64,000 nucleotides of DNA, from assembly GCA_014156375.1 (NCBI GenBank), contig RQJH01000002.1, forward strand, positions 898,331-962,330, read 5' to 3'. The translations under genes were made by a program, and so were the position numbers. The notes under the pieces are model-generated. The model was not told the origin of the DNA, ran no database searches, and worked only from the letters and a program-made list of their open reading frames with translations. Numbering within the stretch: the stretch's first letter is position 1; each line of letters opens with the position of its first letter. Source of the stretch: Enterobacteriaceae bacterium 89. Its GTDB lineage: Bacteria; Pseudomonadota; Gammaproteobacteria; Enterobacterales; Enterobacteriaceae. This document shows, one piece after another, positions 25,376 to 32,988 of the stretch.

Positions 25376-26198
25376 ATCCGCTCCAGTAGAAATTCTGGCA
25401 AGAGATATAATGACTTTCTTTCGAGGTACACCGGCTAATAAACGCTCGTCCTTTTTTACCATAAAGGTAGGACTCAGAAACCTGAAAAAGAAAGGTTGAG
25501 CCATTCAGACATAATATCCCCTCTTTAGTCACGAGTTCGGTAAACATTTTTTTCTTTGTTTCGCTCAGTGCAATAGAGTTTTGCTGAATGGTATTAACCG
25601 GACAGGTTTCATAATCAAACAAATGATAGGTCGACATATCTTTTGGTTTATTGGCTATCCTGGCGGGATACCAGTATTGTGCAGATATCAACAGAGAACA
25701 TATCAACAGCGTTAAGAATGAAAGTACAAAGTATTTAACACCAGCTGTAGCAGCCAGAGTTTTCGCCGCAATATGCTCTTTTCCTTCGCGATGCACATTA
25801 TGTTCTTTGAAATCATCATCAGTAGCATGCTTGGGTTTAGCTGTTTTCTCAGAGGCGGTGCTCTCAATTATTTCAACAGCAATATCACCGTTAAAGATAA
25901 AGCCAACCCGAGGTACCGTTATAATGCACTCCTGGGTGATGCCAAACTGGACAAAATGCTTTCTGAGTTCAGAAATATATTTATTGAGAGTGTGATTCGA
26001 GGAGCGCAGACCATGAGCGTCCCAGACCCCCTCCAACAGTTCATTACGAGTCAACACCTGACCTCGTTTCTCCAGCACAAAGGCAAGCAACCTGTTCATG
26101 GTCATCGTCAGAGTGACGGCTGAATGTTCATCTTCTGAAAGCCACAGCGAGCCGTCCTCAGGACGATACCGAACCCTTGTGTCTATGAGGTAAACCAT
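25359..26198 (-). CDS. MarT/CadC/ToxR-like membrane-anchored transcriptional regulator
   Basis: This 279-residue regulator has an N-terminal OmpR-type winged helix (about residues 10-105: LTMTMNRLLAFVLEKRGQVLTRNELLEGVW..., ending IITVPRVGFIFNG). A polar linker, one transmembrane segment (about 150-170, YFVLSFLTLLICSLLISA) and a periplasmic domain of about 105 residues follow. The periplasmic part has four cysteines (ETCPV, GILCLN, SRCTS, ISCQN) that could form redox- or acid-sensitive disulfides. I chose the ATG at 26198 (MVYLIDTRV), preceded by GGGAGGGGC; the frame is open to 26243. Divergent from the autotransporter and overlapping the FidL-like gene, it matches the marT-fidL-misL arrangement, so it probably activates the adhesin gene. 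Confidence 0.85.
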   Translation of the reverse strand: MVYLIDTRVRYRPEDGSLWLSEDEHSAVTLTMTMNRLLAFVLEKRGQVLTRNELLEGVWDAHGLRSSNHTLNKYISELRKHFVQFGITQECIITVPRVGFIFNGDIAVEIIESTASEKTAKPKHATDDDFKEHNVHREGKEHIAAKTLAATAGVKYFVLSFLTLLICSLLISAQYWYPARIANKPKDMSTYHLFDYETCPVNTIQQNSIALSETKKKMFTELVTKEGILCLNGSTFLFQVSESYLYGKKGRAFISRCTSKESHYISCQNFYWSGYASNE

Positions 26199-26465
26199 CT
26201 TTGCCCCTCCCTGCCTCATGGTGATGACGGCATGATAGCACATACCCGTAAGTCAAACCTTTTTGCAGCACAACAGTTTGCAAAAGAAAAATTTAGAAGA
26301 TTTTAAATTTGTAAATAGCTGACATTGCAATACAAATTGCCAAAAACATAGCCTGTTTGTCAGGATAATTCGCAGAAATATATTTGAGCAAGAGCGTACT
26401 TCTCCCGACGAACACTCAGGACCTCAGGACTTTTGCACTTGAAAAAAATCTCAGGGAATAGCCAT
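26199..26465. other. AT-rich divergent promoter region of the regulator and autotransporter
   Basis: This 267-base gap is visibly more AT-rich than its surroundings, especially 26260-26350. It must hold the promoters of both genes and any binding sites for the ToxR-like regulator. AT-rich promoters of horizontally gained adhesins are typical H-NS targets. I could not define a specific operator. Confidence 0.5.
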
Positions 26466-29045
26466 ATGAAAAAATTCAAACTTAATGCACTCACCCTTGC
26501 ACTAGCGAGCATGTCTTTTATCTCCTCAAATATCGTACATGCTATGACCATAAACGAAGGTGAAATTGTCCATGACCTTGTTCTTAAGAATCAAAGCGTA
26601 GATATCGAAGGCAGCGTCTATGGACTCACTAATTCACCCAACGCTCATGCAATAATAGTGGTGAGAGGTAATGGTTATGTTGAAGATGCAGATTTGAAAG
26701 GATCAGGCGTCGAGTTAACTGTGACTGGACAAAATGCCGTTCTGAATAAAGGTGTTGTCGAGAACAGTGCCCAACTACGAGTTGGATACTGGGGAGGGAA
26801 TCAGCAGGAGGGGGGATTACTCGTCAGTGCCACGGCCAATGATGGCGGTCGGATACATGTTGCCAGTACAGGCACAGCCGAAAACTCAACAGCTAATTAT
26901 AACGGAACAATCATCACCTATGTCGGCGGCACGGATATTAACTCAGTTATAAACAACGGCGGTTCCCTGATTACTGAGGGGGGCAAGTCGTACAATACAG
27001 AGGTTAATAGCGGTGGATTCCATATTATTAACAAGAGTACAAACCCTGCTATTGGTATTACCGCCGGAGGAGAAAGTCATTCCGCAACAATTAATAGTAA
27101 TGGTCGCCAGTATGTTTACGGGGGAGCAACATCCTTTGGAACCATGGTTAACTCAGGCTTTCAATATGTAAAGAATGGCGGTCTCTCGTCTGGGACAACG
27201 CTCAATGGTGGCATTCAGTATATTGAAGCGGGAGGAAAAGCCGAAAGCTCCACCATTAATTGGGGCGATCAGTGGGTTTCCGGAGGGGTTGTTGTCGGCA
27301 CCACTTTAGACGGCGGTCGCCAATATCTTCAGGAAGCTTCTTCAGCCTTTAACACACATATTGAGGGCAATGGATATCAATTCGTTGATCACAATTCCAC
27401 AACAACCCACACCAGCATTCATTCCGGTCTGACAGACTTAGCCCCTGGAGCGCTTGCTGACGGAGTCACCAGCGTAGGCGCTGACGGTACCCTGTCTCTT
27501 CAGTCCGACGCACGTGCGACCGATATCAGAGTGAAGGGAGGCACAATTCTTATTTATGATCATCATCACTCGCTGACAGAGGACCGCGCACCAGCTCAGA
27601 TTGATAAACTAACCATGGATAATGGGAGCGTCTCATTTAGCAAGCTAGGCCACGGAGAACTCGCCAGGCTCAACGTTTCCGAGCTGTCAGGCACAGGAAA
27701 TTTCATCTTCAACACCTCACTGTCCGAGCGAGAAGCCAACTTCGTGACGATTGAACAAGGCACCGGACGATTCGGGGTTGCCATCTCCGACTCCGGTAAA
27801 GAAATCACCGATCATACCGATCTCACTCTCAACCTAATTCACGAGAAAGGCGGCGACATTGATTTTGAGATGGTGACAGCGAATGGGCGGAGCACAAAAG
27901 GCATTGATGGTGGTACCTACATGTACACACTGTATAGCGCTCAGGACAAGGATGGCCTGAACGGCGGAAACGTCTGGTACCTGGGGGCTATGGAAGAGAA
28001 TCCTGGTGGTGGTGAGAATCCTGGTGGTGGTGAGAATCCTGGTGGTGGTGAAAATCCTGGCGGTGGTGAAAATCCTGACGGTGGTGAGAATCCTGGCGGT
28101 GGCGAGAACCCTGGCGGCGGAAAAGTCCCTATGACAACGCCTGCAACCGATGCCGTGCTGGCCATGTCATCAGCAGGCCTGAAAGTCATCGGTGCCGAGC
28201 TTGACGGCTGGCGCATGTACCGCGCAGGTCTCGATAAAACCGGTCCGCAAAGCAATGTCTGGGGCCACTACCTCGGAAGCAAAAACAATATTGATACCAA
28301 CAGCGGCACGGCGTATCAGTTAAACCAGAACGGGATGGAAATCGGGGGTGATACGCGAACGGAATTCACTCGCGGCAGCCTGGTCACCGGAGCTTATGCT
28401 TCTTACAGCGACAACAAGGTTAACCATGCCAGAGGCGGTAAAAGCAAGATTGAAAGCTATGGTATCGGCGCCTATGCCGCCTGGTTTGATGCCCGTGGTT
28501 TCTATGCCGATGGGGTTGTTAAAGGAAACCGGCTTAACAACACGTTGAGCGCGACCATGACAAATGGAGGCAGAACCAGCGGTGACTGGAATCAGTACGC
28601 GCTCAGCACTTCTCTGGAAGGGGGATATCAGCTTGATGTCACAAGTGAAACAAGCCTGACACCCTACACCCGTCTCTCATTTGTTCAGACGACCCGCGAG
28701 GATGTGAAGCTCAGCAACGGAATGAAAGGAAATACCGGTACACCCCGTTCGACGGTCGGCGAGGCAGGTGCCAAAGTTGCTCTTAAACTGGCTATCGGGA
28801 AGGCTGAATTCAGGCCTTATCTGTCAGCCGCCATACTGCAGGAATTTGCAAATTCTAATACAGTCACCATCAACCAACGGCACCGTTTCGACAACAATAC
28901 GAAAGGAACATCCGGTAAATACGGCGTTGGCGCATCGGTCAAGCTTGGAAAAGACCTTACGCTATACGGTGAGGCAAATTATCGTCAGGGCAGTTATATC
29001 GAGACACCCATTCAGGGAATGCTGGGAATAAAAGCCTCTTTCTGA
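26466..29045 (+). CDS. Autotransporter adhesin with AIDA-type repeats (MisL-like)
   Basis: This 859-residue type Va secreted protein starts with a signal peptide of about 26 residues ending SSNIVHA. The passenger (about 27-500) is a beta-helix with AIDA/pertactin-type repeats of about 19-20 residues between about 150 and 340 (GGRQYVYGGATS.., NGGIQYIEAGGKA.., DGGRQYLQEASSA..). A linker of seven ENPGGG units covers residues 511-552, and a C-terminal beta-barrel translocator (about 575-859) ends in the aromatic IKASF. I chose the ATG at 26466 (MKKFKLNAL) with AGGGA upstream, not the earlier frame opening at 26433. It is divergent from the MarT-like regulator and probably mediates adhesion to host or surface ligands. 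Codon use is less GC-biased than in the backbone, which supports transfer. Confidence 0.9.
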   Translation: MKKFKLNALTLALASMSFISSNIVHAMTINEGEIVHDLVLKNQSVDIEGSVYGLTNSPNAHAIIVVRGNGYVEDADLKGSGVELTVTGQNAVLNKGVVENSAQLRVGYWGGNQQEGGLLVSATANDGGRIHVASTGTAENSTANYNGTIITYVGGTDINSVINNGGSLITEGGKSYNTEVNSGGFHIINKSTNPAIGITAGGESHSATINSNGRQYVYGGATSFGTMVNSGFQYVKNGGLSSGTTLNGGIQYIEAGGKAESSTINWGDQWVSGGVVVGTTLDGGRQYLQEASSAFNTHIEGNGYQFVDHNSTTTHTSIHSGLTDLAPGALADGVTSVGADGTLSLQSDARATDIRVKGGTILIYDHHHSLTEDRAPAQIDKLTMDNGSVSFSKLGHGELARLNVSELSGTGNFIFNTSLSEREANFVTIEQGTGRFGVAISDSGKEITDHTDLTLNLIHEKGGDIDFEMVTANGRSTKGIDGGTYMYTLYSAQDKDGLNGGNVWYLGAMEENPGGGENPGGGENPGGGENPGGGENPDGGENPGGGENPGGGKVPMTTPATDAVLAMSSAGLKVIGAELDGWRMYRAGLDKTGPQSNVWGHYLGSKNNIDTNSGTAYQLNQNGMEIGGDTRTEFTRGSLVTGAYASYSDNKVNHARGGKSKIESYGIGAYAAWFDARGFYADGVVKGNRLNNTLSATMTNGGRTSGDWNQYALSTSLEGGYQLDVTSETSLTPYTRLSFVQTTREDVKLSNGMKGNTGTPRSTVGEAGAKVALKLAIGKAEFRPYLSAAILQEFANSNTVTINQRHRFDNNTKGTSGKYGVGASVKLGKDLTLYGEANYRQGSYIETPIQGMLGIKASF
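27996..28121 (+). repeat. 18-bp in-frame tandem repeat encoding ENPGGG x7
   Basis: Seven consecutive 18-base units of the form GARAAYCCTGGYGGYGGY encode Glu-Asn-Pro-Gly-Gly-Gly (the fifth has Asp for the first Gly). The first three units are identical in DNA, which suggests recent duplication. The repeat forms the flexible linker between passenger and barrel, and copy-number change would keep the frame. Confidence 0.95.
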
Positions 29046-29087
29046 TGGTGTGCCCACTACAGAAGAATCAATCACCTCCCTGACAGC

Positions 29088-29114
29088 AAAAAAGGCCAGA
29101 GTTTCCTCTGGCCT
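29088..29114 (-). terminator. Terminator of the ldr-like transcript (and possibly the autotransporter)
   Basis: AGGCCAGAG (29093-29101) and CTCTGGCCT (29106-29114) form a perfect 9-bp stem with a TTTC loop. On the minus strand it is followed by six T residues, a canonical intrinsic terminator for the small toxin gene. On the plus strand it can act only as a hairpin after the autotransporter. Confidence 0.85.
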
Positions 29115-29160
29115 GATCCGGGCGCACGTTACCGTTGTAACGGCAATAACGCCCTTCCTG

Positions 29161-29253
29161 CTAAAACTTAAAGTACTTACGGATCAGCGCCACCGCGATA
29201 GGTGCGACAATGGACGTAAATACCGCCAGCCAGCAGGCTTCCTCGAGCGTCAT
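29161..29253 (-). CDS. ldr: Ldr/Fst-superfamily small hydrophobic toxin (type I TA)
   Basis: This 30-residue peptide has the sequence MTLEEACWLAVFTSIVAP followed by IAVALIRKYFKF. It has one transmembrane stretch with the central ...IVAPI... pattern and a basic tail, as in LdrA-D (MTLAQF...LAAPILAGII..) and Fst. AAGGCGG lies 4 bases before the ATG, and a strong terminator follows at 29088-29114. On the opposite strand, over its 5' leader, lies an RNA resembling Rdl (29303-29370), in the geometry known for E. coli ldr/rdl. Overproduced Ldr peptides damage the membrane and condense the nucleoid; the antisense RNA prevents translation. It is too short for ordinary gene calling. The family assignment rests on pattern and context, not an alignment. 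Confidence 0.78.
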   Translation of the reverse strand: MTLEEACWLAVFTSIVAPIAVALIRKYFKF

Positions 29254-29267
29254 ACAACCGCCTTGTG

Positions 29268-29296
29268 TTGCAACGACAACAGTTCGCGGCTATCCT
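29268..29296 (+). promoter_or_regulatory. Promoter of the Rdl-like antisense RNA
   Basis: TTGCAA (29268-29273) and TATCCT (29291-29296) are spaced by exactly 17 bases, reading away from the ldr frame. Transcription would start near 29303. Confidence 0.6.
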
Positions 29297-29302
29297 TGAA
29301 TT

Positions 29303-29370
29303 GTGTGGTTCAAGTAAGACCCCGAAATGTTGCCAGGTTTTTACCAAACAACATGCGGGGGCTTTCTCTC
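29303..29370 (+). ncRNA. rdl: Rdl-like antisense RNA (type I antitoxin)
   Basis: The stretch TTCAAGTAAGACCCCG... forms a long hairpin: CCCCG and TGTTG on the left pair with CAACA and GCGGGG on the right around CAGGT/ACC, and TTTCTCTC follows. This is the shape and much of the sequence I recall for E. coli RdlA-D (AAGATTAGCCCCCG ... TGCGGGGGTTTTCTC). It is antisense to the leader of the ldr-like gene and has its own promoter. The ends are estimates. Confidence 0.72.
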
Positions 29371-29510
29371 TCCAGCAACTCATGCCGCCGGGGATCAAGC
29401 CCCCGCAACATTGCACCTGGTCAGCGTTACGCTGACGTAACGCCATTTTAAGCCTCTGATTCCTGCCGTCCAACGCCATACCATCCGGATCCGGAGCAAG
29501 TTAGCGACCT

Positions 29511-30542
29511 TTAGCCATTAAGTCCGAATTCGAACACTCCTGCACGTACTTCGTTCGGCGAGACTACGCCACTGTCCAGCACCCAGCCGCTGATGAGTTC
29601 GGCTGGCGTCACGTCAAATGCCGGGTTATACACTTTGGCGTTCTGTGGAGCCCACTGCACGGCACCAAAGCTTCCAGCCACGCCAGTCACCTCTGATGCT
29701 GCACGTTGTTCAATCGGAATAGCATCCCCGTTCGGGCAGTGAGGATCGAGCGTGGTTTGTGGGGCGGCGACATAGAAAGGAATATTGTGGAACCGGGCTA
29801 ATACGGCCAGAGAGTAAGTGCCGATTTTGTTCGCCACATCGCCATTGGCAGCAATACGGTCAGCGCCAACCCACACGGCGTCCACCAGCCCTTTCGCCAT
29901 CAGGCTTGCCGCCATGGAATCGGTAATGAGCTGATAAGGCACGCCCAGTTCACCCAGCTCCCAGGCCGTCAGCCTGCCGCCCTGCAACAGCGGGCGGGTC
30001 TCATCCACCCAGACGTTTTCAACTTTCCCCTGCTGATGAGCCAGATTTATCACCCCTAATGCCGTGCCAACGCCAGCGGTCGCCAGGCCGCCGGTATTGC
30101 AGTGAGTCAACAAACGGCTACCCGGTTTCACCAGTTCACTACCTGCAACGGCGATCTGCTCACAAAGCCGCTTATCTTCTTCCACCAGCCGCAGCGCTTC
30201 ACTCACCAACGCAGGGACAAAATTATCTTCTGCCAGCCGGAGCTTCATGCGATCCAGATTATTCATCAGATTGACCGCCGTCGGACGCGAAGCTCGCAGA
30301 GTTTCCAGGGCAGCCAGCAGCTCATCGCGGTTGAGACCACGTTCCGCCAGCAGCGCCAGCAAAAGGCTGGCAGAAAGGCCAATTAACGGAGCGCCGCGCA
30401 CCCGCAGGGCGTGAATATGGCCAACCAACAGTTCAACGCTGTTGGCCTCCAGCCAGCGCGTTTCCTGCGGCAGAGCCTGCTGATCGAGGATAAACAACTG
30501 ATTATCGCGCACCCGCAGGCTGGTGGTCTGTAATGTCTGCAT
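29511..30542 (-). CDS. mtnA: MtnA, methylthioribose-1-phosphate isomerase
   Basis: This 343-residue enzyme converts methylthioribose 1-phosphate to methylthioribulose 1-phosphate. It belongs to the eIF2B-alpha-like isomerases. Conserved blocks include [38 protein letters not shown] with the catalytic Cys, [24 protein letters not shown] with the catalytic Asp, and [10 protein letters not shown]. Length is normal. It is divergent from mtnK across a 118-base region that carries a MetJ-box array. In the same pathway, mtnBCD lie 6-7 kb away beyond the accessory block. The gap beyond its stop holds the ldr/rdl locus. Confidence 0.97.
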   Translation of the reverse strand: MQTLQTTSLRVRDNQLFILDQQALPQETRWLEANSVELLVGHIHALRVRGAPLIGLSASLLLALLAERGLNRDELLAALETLRASRPTAVNLMNNLDRMKLRLAEDNFVPALVSEALRLVEEDKRLCEQIAVAGSELVKPGSRLLTHCNTGGLATAGVGTALGVINLAHQQGKVENVWVDETRPLLQGGRLTAWELGELGVPYQLITDSMAASLMAKGLVDAVWVGADRIAANGDVANKIGTYSLAVLARFHNIPFYVAAPQTTLDPHCPNGDAIPIEQRAASEVTGVAGSFGAVQWAPQNAKVYNPAFDVTPAELISGWVLDSGVVSPNEVRAGVFEFGLNG

Positions 30543-30594
30543 ATCGTTAAATCTCTGTTGCGTTGTTGTATCACATTGTGTCAGGATGAATTAC

Positions 30595-30618
30595 AGATGT
30601 ATAGACGTCCAAACGGCT
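30595..30618. promoter_or_regulatory. MetJ-box array between mtnA and mtnK
   Basis: Three contiguous 8-base boxes lie here: AGATGTAT (30595-30602, 6 of 8), AGACGTCC (30603-30610, 7 of 8) and AAACGGCT (30611-30618, 6 of 8 to AGACGTCT). They lie midway between the divergent starts, so MetJ could repress both genes. Confidence 0.82.
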
Positions 30619-30660
30619 TTATTTTAGTTTTCCGTTTCCAGAGATATAAGGATCGAGGCA

Positions 30661-31860
30661 ATGTCGCACTACCACACCTTCACCGCTCACGACGCCGTGG
30701 CCTATGCGCAACAATTTGGCGGTCTGGATAGTCCCTCTGAGCTGGTCTCAGCCGAGGAAGTTGGCGACGGGAATCTCAATCTGGTTTTTAAAATCTTCGA
30801 TGCCAACGGCGTCAGCCGGGTGATTGTTAAACAAGCCTTACCCTATGTGCGCTGCGTTGGAGAGTCCTGGCCGTTAACGCTGGATCGCGCCCGCCTTGAA
30901 GCCCAGACGCTGGTAGAGCACCATCGCCACAGCCCTCAACATACCGTGAAAATTCATCATTTTGACCCGGCGCTGGCGGTGATGGTGATGGAAGATTTAT
31001 CTGACCATCGTATCTGGCGCGGTGAGCTGATCCAGGGCGTTTATTACCCACAGGCCGCGCAGCAGCTCGGTCACTATCTTGCGCAGACGCTGTTTCACAC
31101 TAGCGATTTCTTCCTGCATCCGCATGAGAAAAAAGCGCAGGTAGCTCAGTTTATTAACCCGGAAATGTGTGAGATCACCGAAGACCTGTTCTTTAACGAT
31201 CCGTACCAGATTCACGAACGGAACAACTATCCTGCTGAGCTGGAAACAGACGTAGCAGCGCTCCGCGAGGATACGCAGCTGAAACTTGCCGTCGCTTCGC
31301 TGAAGCATCGTTTCTTCTCACAGGCCGAAGCCCTGCTGCACGGGGATATTCACAGCGGATCTATTTTTGTCGCAGACGACAGCCTGAAAGCTATCGATGC
31401 CGAGTTTGGCTACTTCGGCCCGATCGGTTTTGATGTCGGGACGGCGATTGGCAACCTGTTGCTGAACTACTGCGGGCTGCCGGGTCATCTGGGCATTCGT
31501 GATGCCGCAGCCGCCCGTGAGCAGCGCCTGGTCGATATTCAGGAGCTGTGGAACACTTTCGCCGAACGTTTTCAGACACTGGCCAGCGAAAACACGCGTG
31601 ATGCCGCCCTCGCTTATCCGGGCTACGCGTCTGAGTTCCTGAAAAAAGTCTGGCAGGATGCGGTAGGATTTTGCGGCACTGAGCTGATTCGCCGCAGCGT
31701 TGGGCTTTCTCACGTGGCAGATATCGAGACGATCAAAGATGACGCGATGCGCCACGAGTGCCTGCGCCATGCGATTACCCTTGGGCGTGCGCTGATCGTT
31801 CTTGCGGATAAAATCAACGGCGTGGATGAACTGATTGCCCGTATTCGTCAGTACAGCTAA
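30661..31860 (+). CDS. mtnK: MtnK, S-methyl-5-thioribose kinase
   Basis: This 399-residue ATP-dependent kinase phosphorylates methylthioribose at C1, the entry step of the salvage branch that starts from free methylthioribose. It has the aminoglycoside-phosphotransferase/choline-kinase fold. The conserved segments are [14 protein letters not shown] for the nucleotide loop, the catalytic [10 protein letters not shown], and the metal-binding [14 protein letters not shown]. Length equals the Klebsiella enzyme. MtnK is typical of Klebsiella-type salvage and absent from E. coli K-12. A free-methylthioribose kinase implies an importer, and the ABC system next door is the obvious candidate. Confidence 0.97.
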   Translation: MSHYHTFTAHDAVAYAQQFGGLDSPSELVSAEEVGDGNLNLVFKIFDANGVSRVIVKQALPYVRCVGESWPLTLDRARLEAQTLVEHHRHSPQHTVKIHHFDPALAVMVMEDLSDHRIWRGELIQGVYYPQAAQQLGHYLAQTLFHTSDFFLHPHEKKAQVAQFINPEMCEITEDLFFNDPYQIHERNNYPAELETDVAALREDTQLKLAVASLKHRFFSQAEALLHGDIHSGSIFVADDSLKAIDAEFGYFGPIGFDVGTAIGNLLLNYCGLPGHLGIRDAAAAREQRLVDIQELWNTFAERFQTLASENTRDAALAYPGYASEFLKKVWQDAVGFCGTELIRRSVGLSHVADIETIKDDAMRHECLRHAITLGRALIVLADKINGVDELIARIRQYS

Positions 31861-31870
31861 GACCTGAGAT

Positions 31871-31892
31871 GCCCTCTCCATCACGAGAGGGC
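31871..31892. terminator. Hairpin between convergent mtnK and the ABC operon
   Basis: GCCCTCTC (31871-31878) and GAGAGGGC (31885-31892) form a perfect 8-bp stem with a 6-base loop. T-runs are lacking on both sides, so it is a moderate terminator at best. Confidence 0.55.
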
Positions 31893-31900
31893 GAACTTAA

Positions 31901-32968
31901 TTACTGCTTATTCTTCGCTTCAAGCGTGGCAAACCACGGGGCGATGAAATCTTCCGTCTGACCCCAACCCGGAACAATTTTACCCAGAGTGGCGACGTTT
32001 ACCGCTCCCGGCTGTGCAACCAGCAGCGCCTGAGGAATAGCGGCTGCTTTAAAGCTGTAGCTTGCAGGCGTAGTCTCACCAGCAATTTTGTTGGCAATCA
32101 GCCTTACGTTGGTGGCACCAATCAGCTTCGAATCCACGGCGACGCTAACCTTCCACGGGCTACCGGCTTCACGCATTAACTGCAAATCCTGATTGGAAAC
32201 GTCAATGCTGTAGAGTTTGATTTCAGTACGGCCATTCTCTTTCAGCGCTTTATAAGCGCCCTGGCTGAACGCATCCCAGGTACCCCAGATGGCATCAATT
32301 TTCCCTTTCGGGTATTTCGCCAGAATCGCGCCGACTTTGTTGGCCGTATCGCCCTGCACGTCAGAGGAAACCGCGCCGATTGACTCCAGCTCCTTGATGC
32401 CAGGGTTTTGCTGCAGCAGCGCTTTATAAGCAGTTTCACGACGTTCCATCGGTGGGAAGCCGGCAACCCATAATTTAATAATATTGGCTTTGCCGTTGAA
32501 ATCTTTTACCAACTGGCCGAAAGAGAGCTCGGTCAGAGAGGCGTCATCCTGCTGAGACACCGTCACGCCGGGAATATCTCCCTGCACCGCAGTATCAAAA
32601 GCTGCCACTTTAATTCCGGCATCCACCGCCTTCTTCACCAGCGCAGTAGAATAGGGATCGCGCCCCTGCGACAGAATTATCCCGTCATATTTCTGGCTGA
32701 TAGCCTGATTAACGAAGTCCTGGAATTTCGCATCATCGCCGTTGCTCAGAAAGGCGCTGACCTTGAAGCCCAGTTTTTTCCCTTCCTGAATCGCTCCGGC
32801 GACAAACTGAGTGGTGTTATCGTCAGAGCCCAGATTACGGATCACCGCAATACGAATCGGGCCGCTGTGGCTGGCAATAGCCGCTGGAACTGGGGCTGGC
32901 GTTTCAGCGAGCGAAGAAAATGACGTCAGCAGCCCCAGTGCAATAAGCGATAGCGTGGTGTTTTTCAT
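31901..32968 (-). CDS. Periplasmic sugar-binding protein of a ribose-type ABC importer
   Basis: This 355-residue exported protein has a signal peptide of about 21 residues (MKNTTLSLIALGLLTSFSSLA) and two Rossmann-like lobes of the RbsB/peripla_BP_4 family. Typical segments are QFVAGAIQEGKKLGFKVSAF, YDGIILSQGRDPYSTALVKKAVDAGIKVAAFDT and IDAIWGTWDAFSQGAYKALKENGR. It is the last gene of a minus-strand operon with permease and ATPase. It converges on mtnK, and the operon starts with MetJ-like boxes. I infer methylthioribose, a ribose analogue, as the ligand; direct evidence is lacking. Ribose, autoinducer-2 or another pentose are alternatives. Confidence 0.88.
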   Translation of the reverse strand: MKNTTLSLIALGLLTSFSSLAETPAPVPAAIASHSGPIRIAVIRNLGSDDNTTQFVAGAIQEGKKLGFKVSAFLSNGDDAKFQDFVNQAISQKYDGIILSQGRDPYSTALVKKAVDAGIKVAAFDTAVQGDIPGVTVSQQDDASLTELSFGQLVKDFNGKANIIKLWVAGFPPMERRETAYKALLQQNPGIKELESIGAVSSDVQGDTANKVGAILAKYPKGKIDAIWGTWDAFSQGAYKALKENGRTEIKLYSIDVSNQDLQLMREAGSPWKVSVAVDSKLIGATNVRLIANKIAGETTPASYSFKAAAIPQALLVAQPGAVNVATLGKIVPGWGQTEDFIAPWFATLEAKNKQ

Positions 32969-32988
32969 TGTGTTTACCCTGATTATAG

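Noticed and set aside
27941-28255. Minus-strand frame encoding a PPGFS repeat
   Set aside because: It is the reverse complement of the ENPGGG repeat of the autotransporter; there is no start signal or context.
29177-29479. 100-codon Cys-rich frame on the minus strand around the ldr leader
   Set aside because: It runs through the structured leader and overlaps the ldr frame; no ribosome site or domain. The 30-codon ldr frame with Shine-Dalgarno, terminator and antisense RNA explains the region better.
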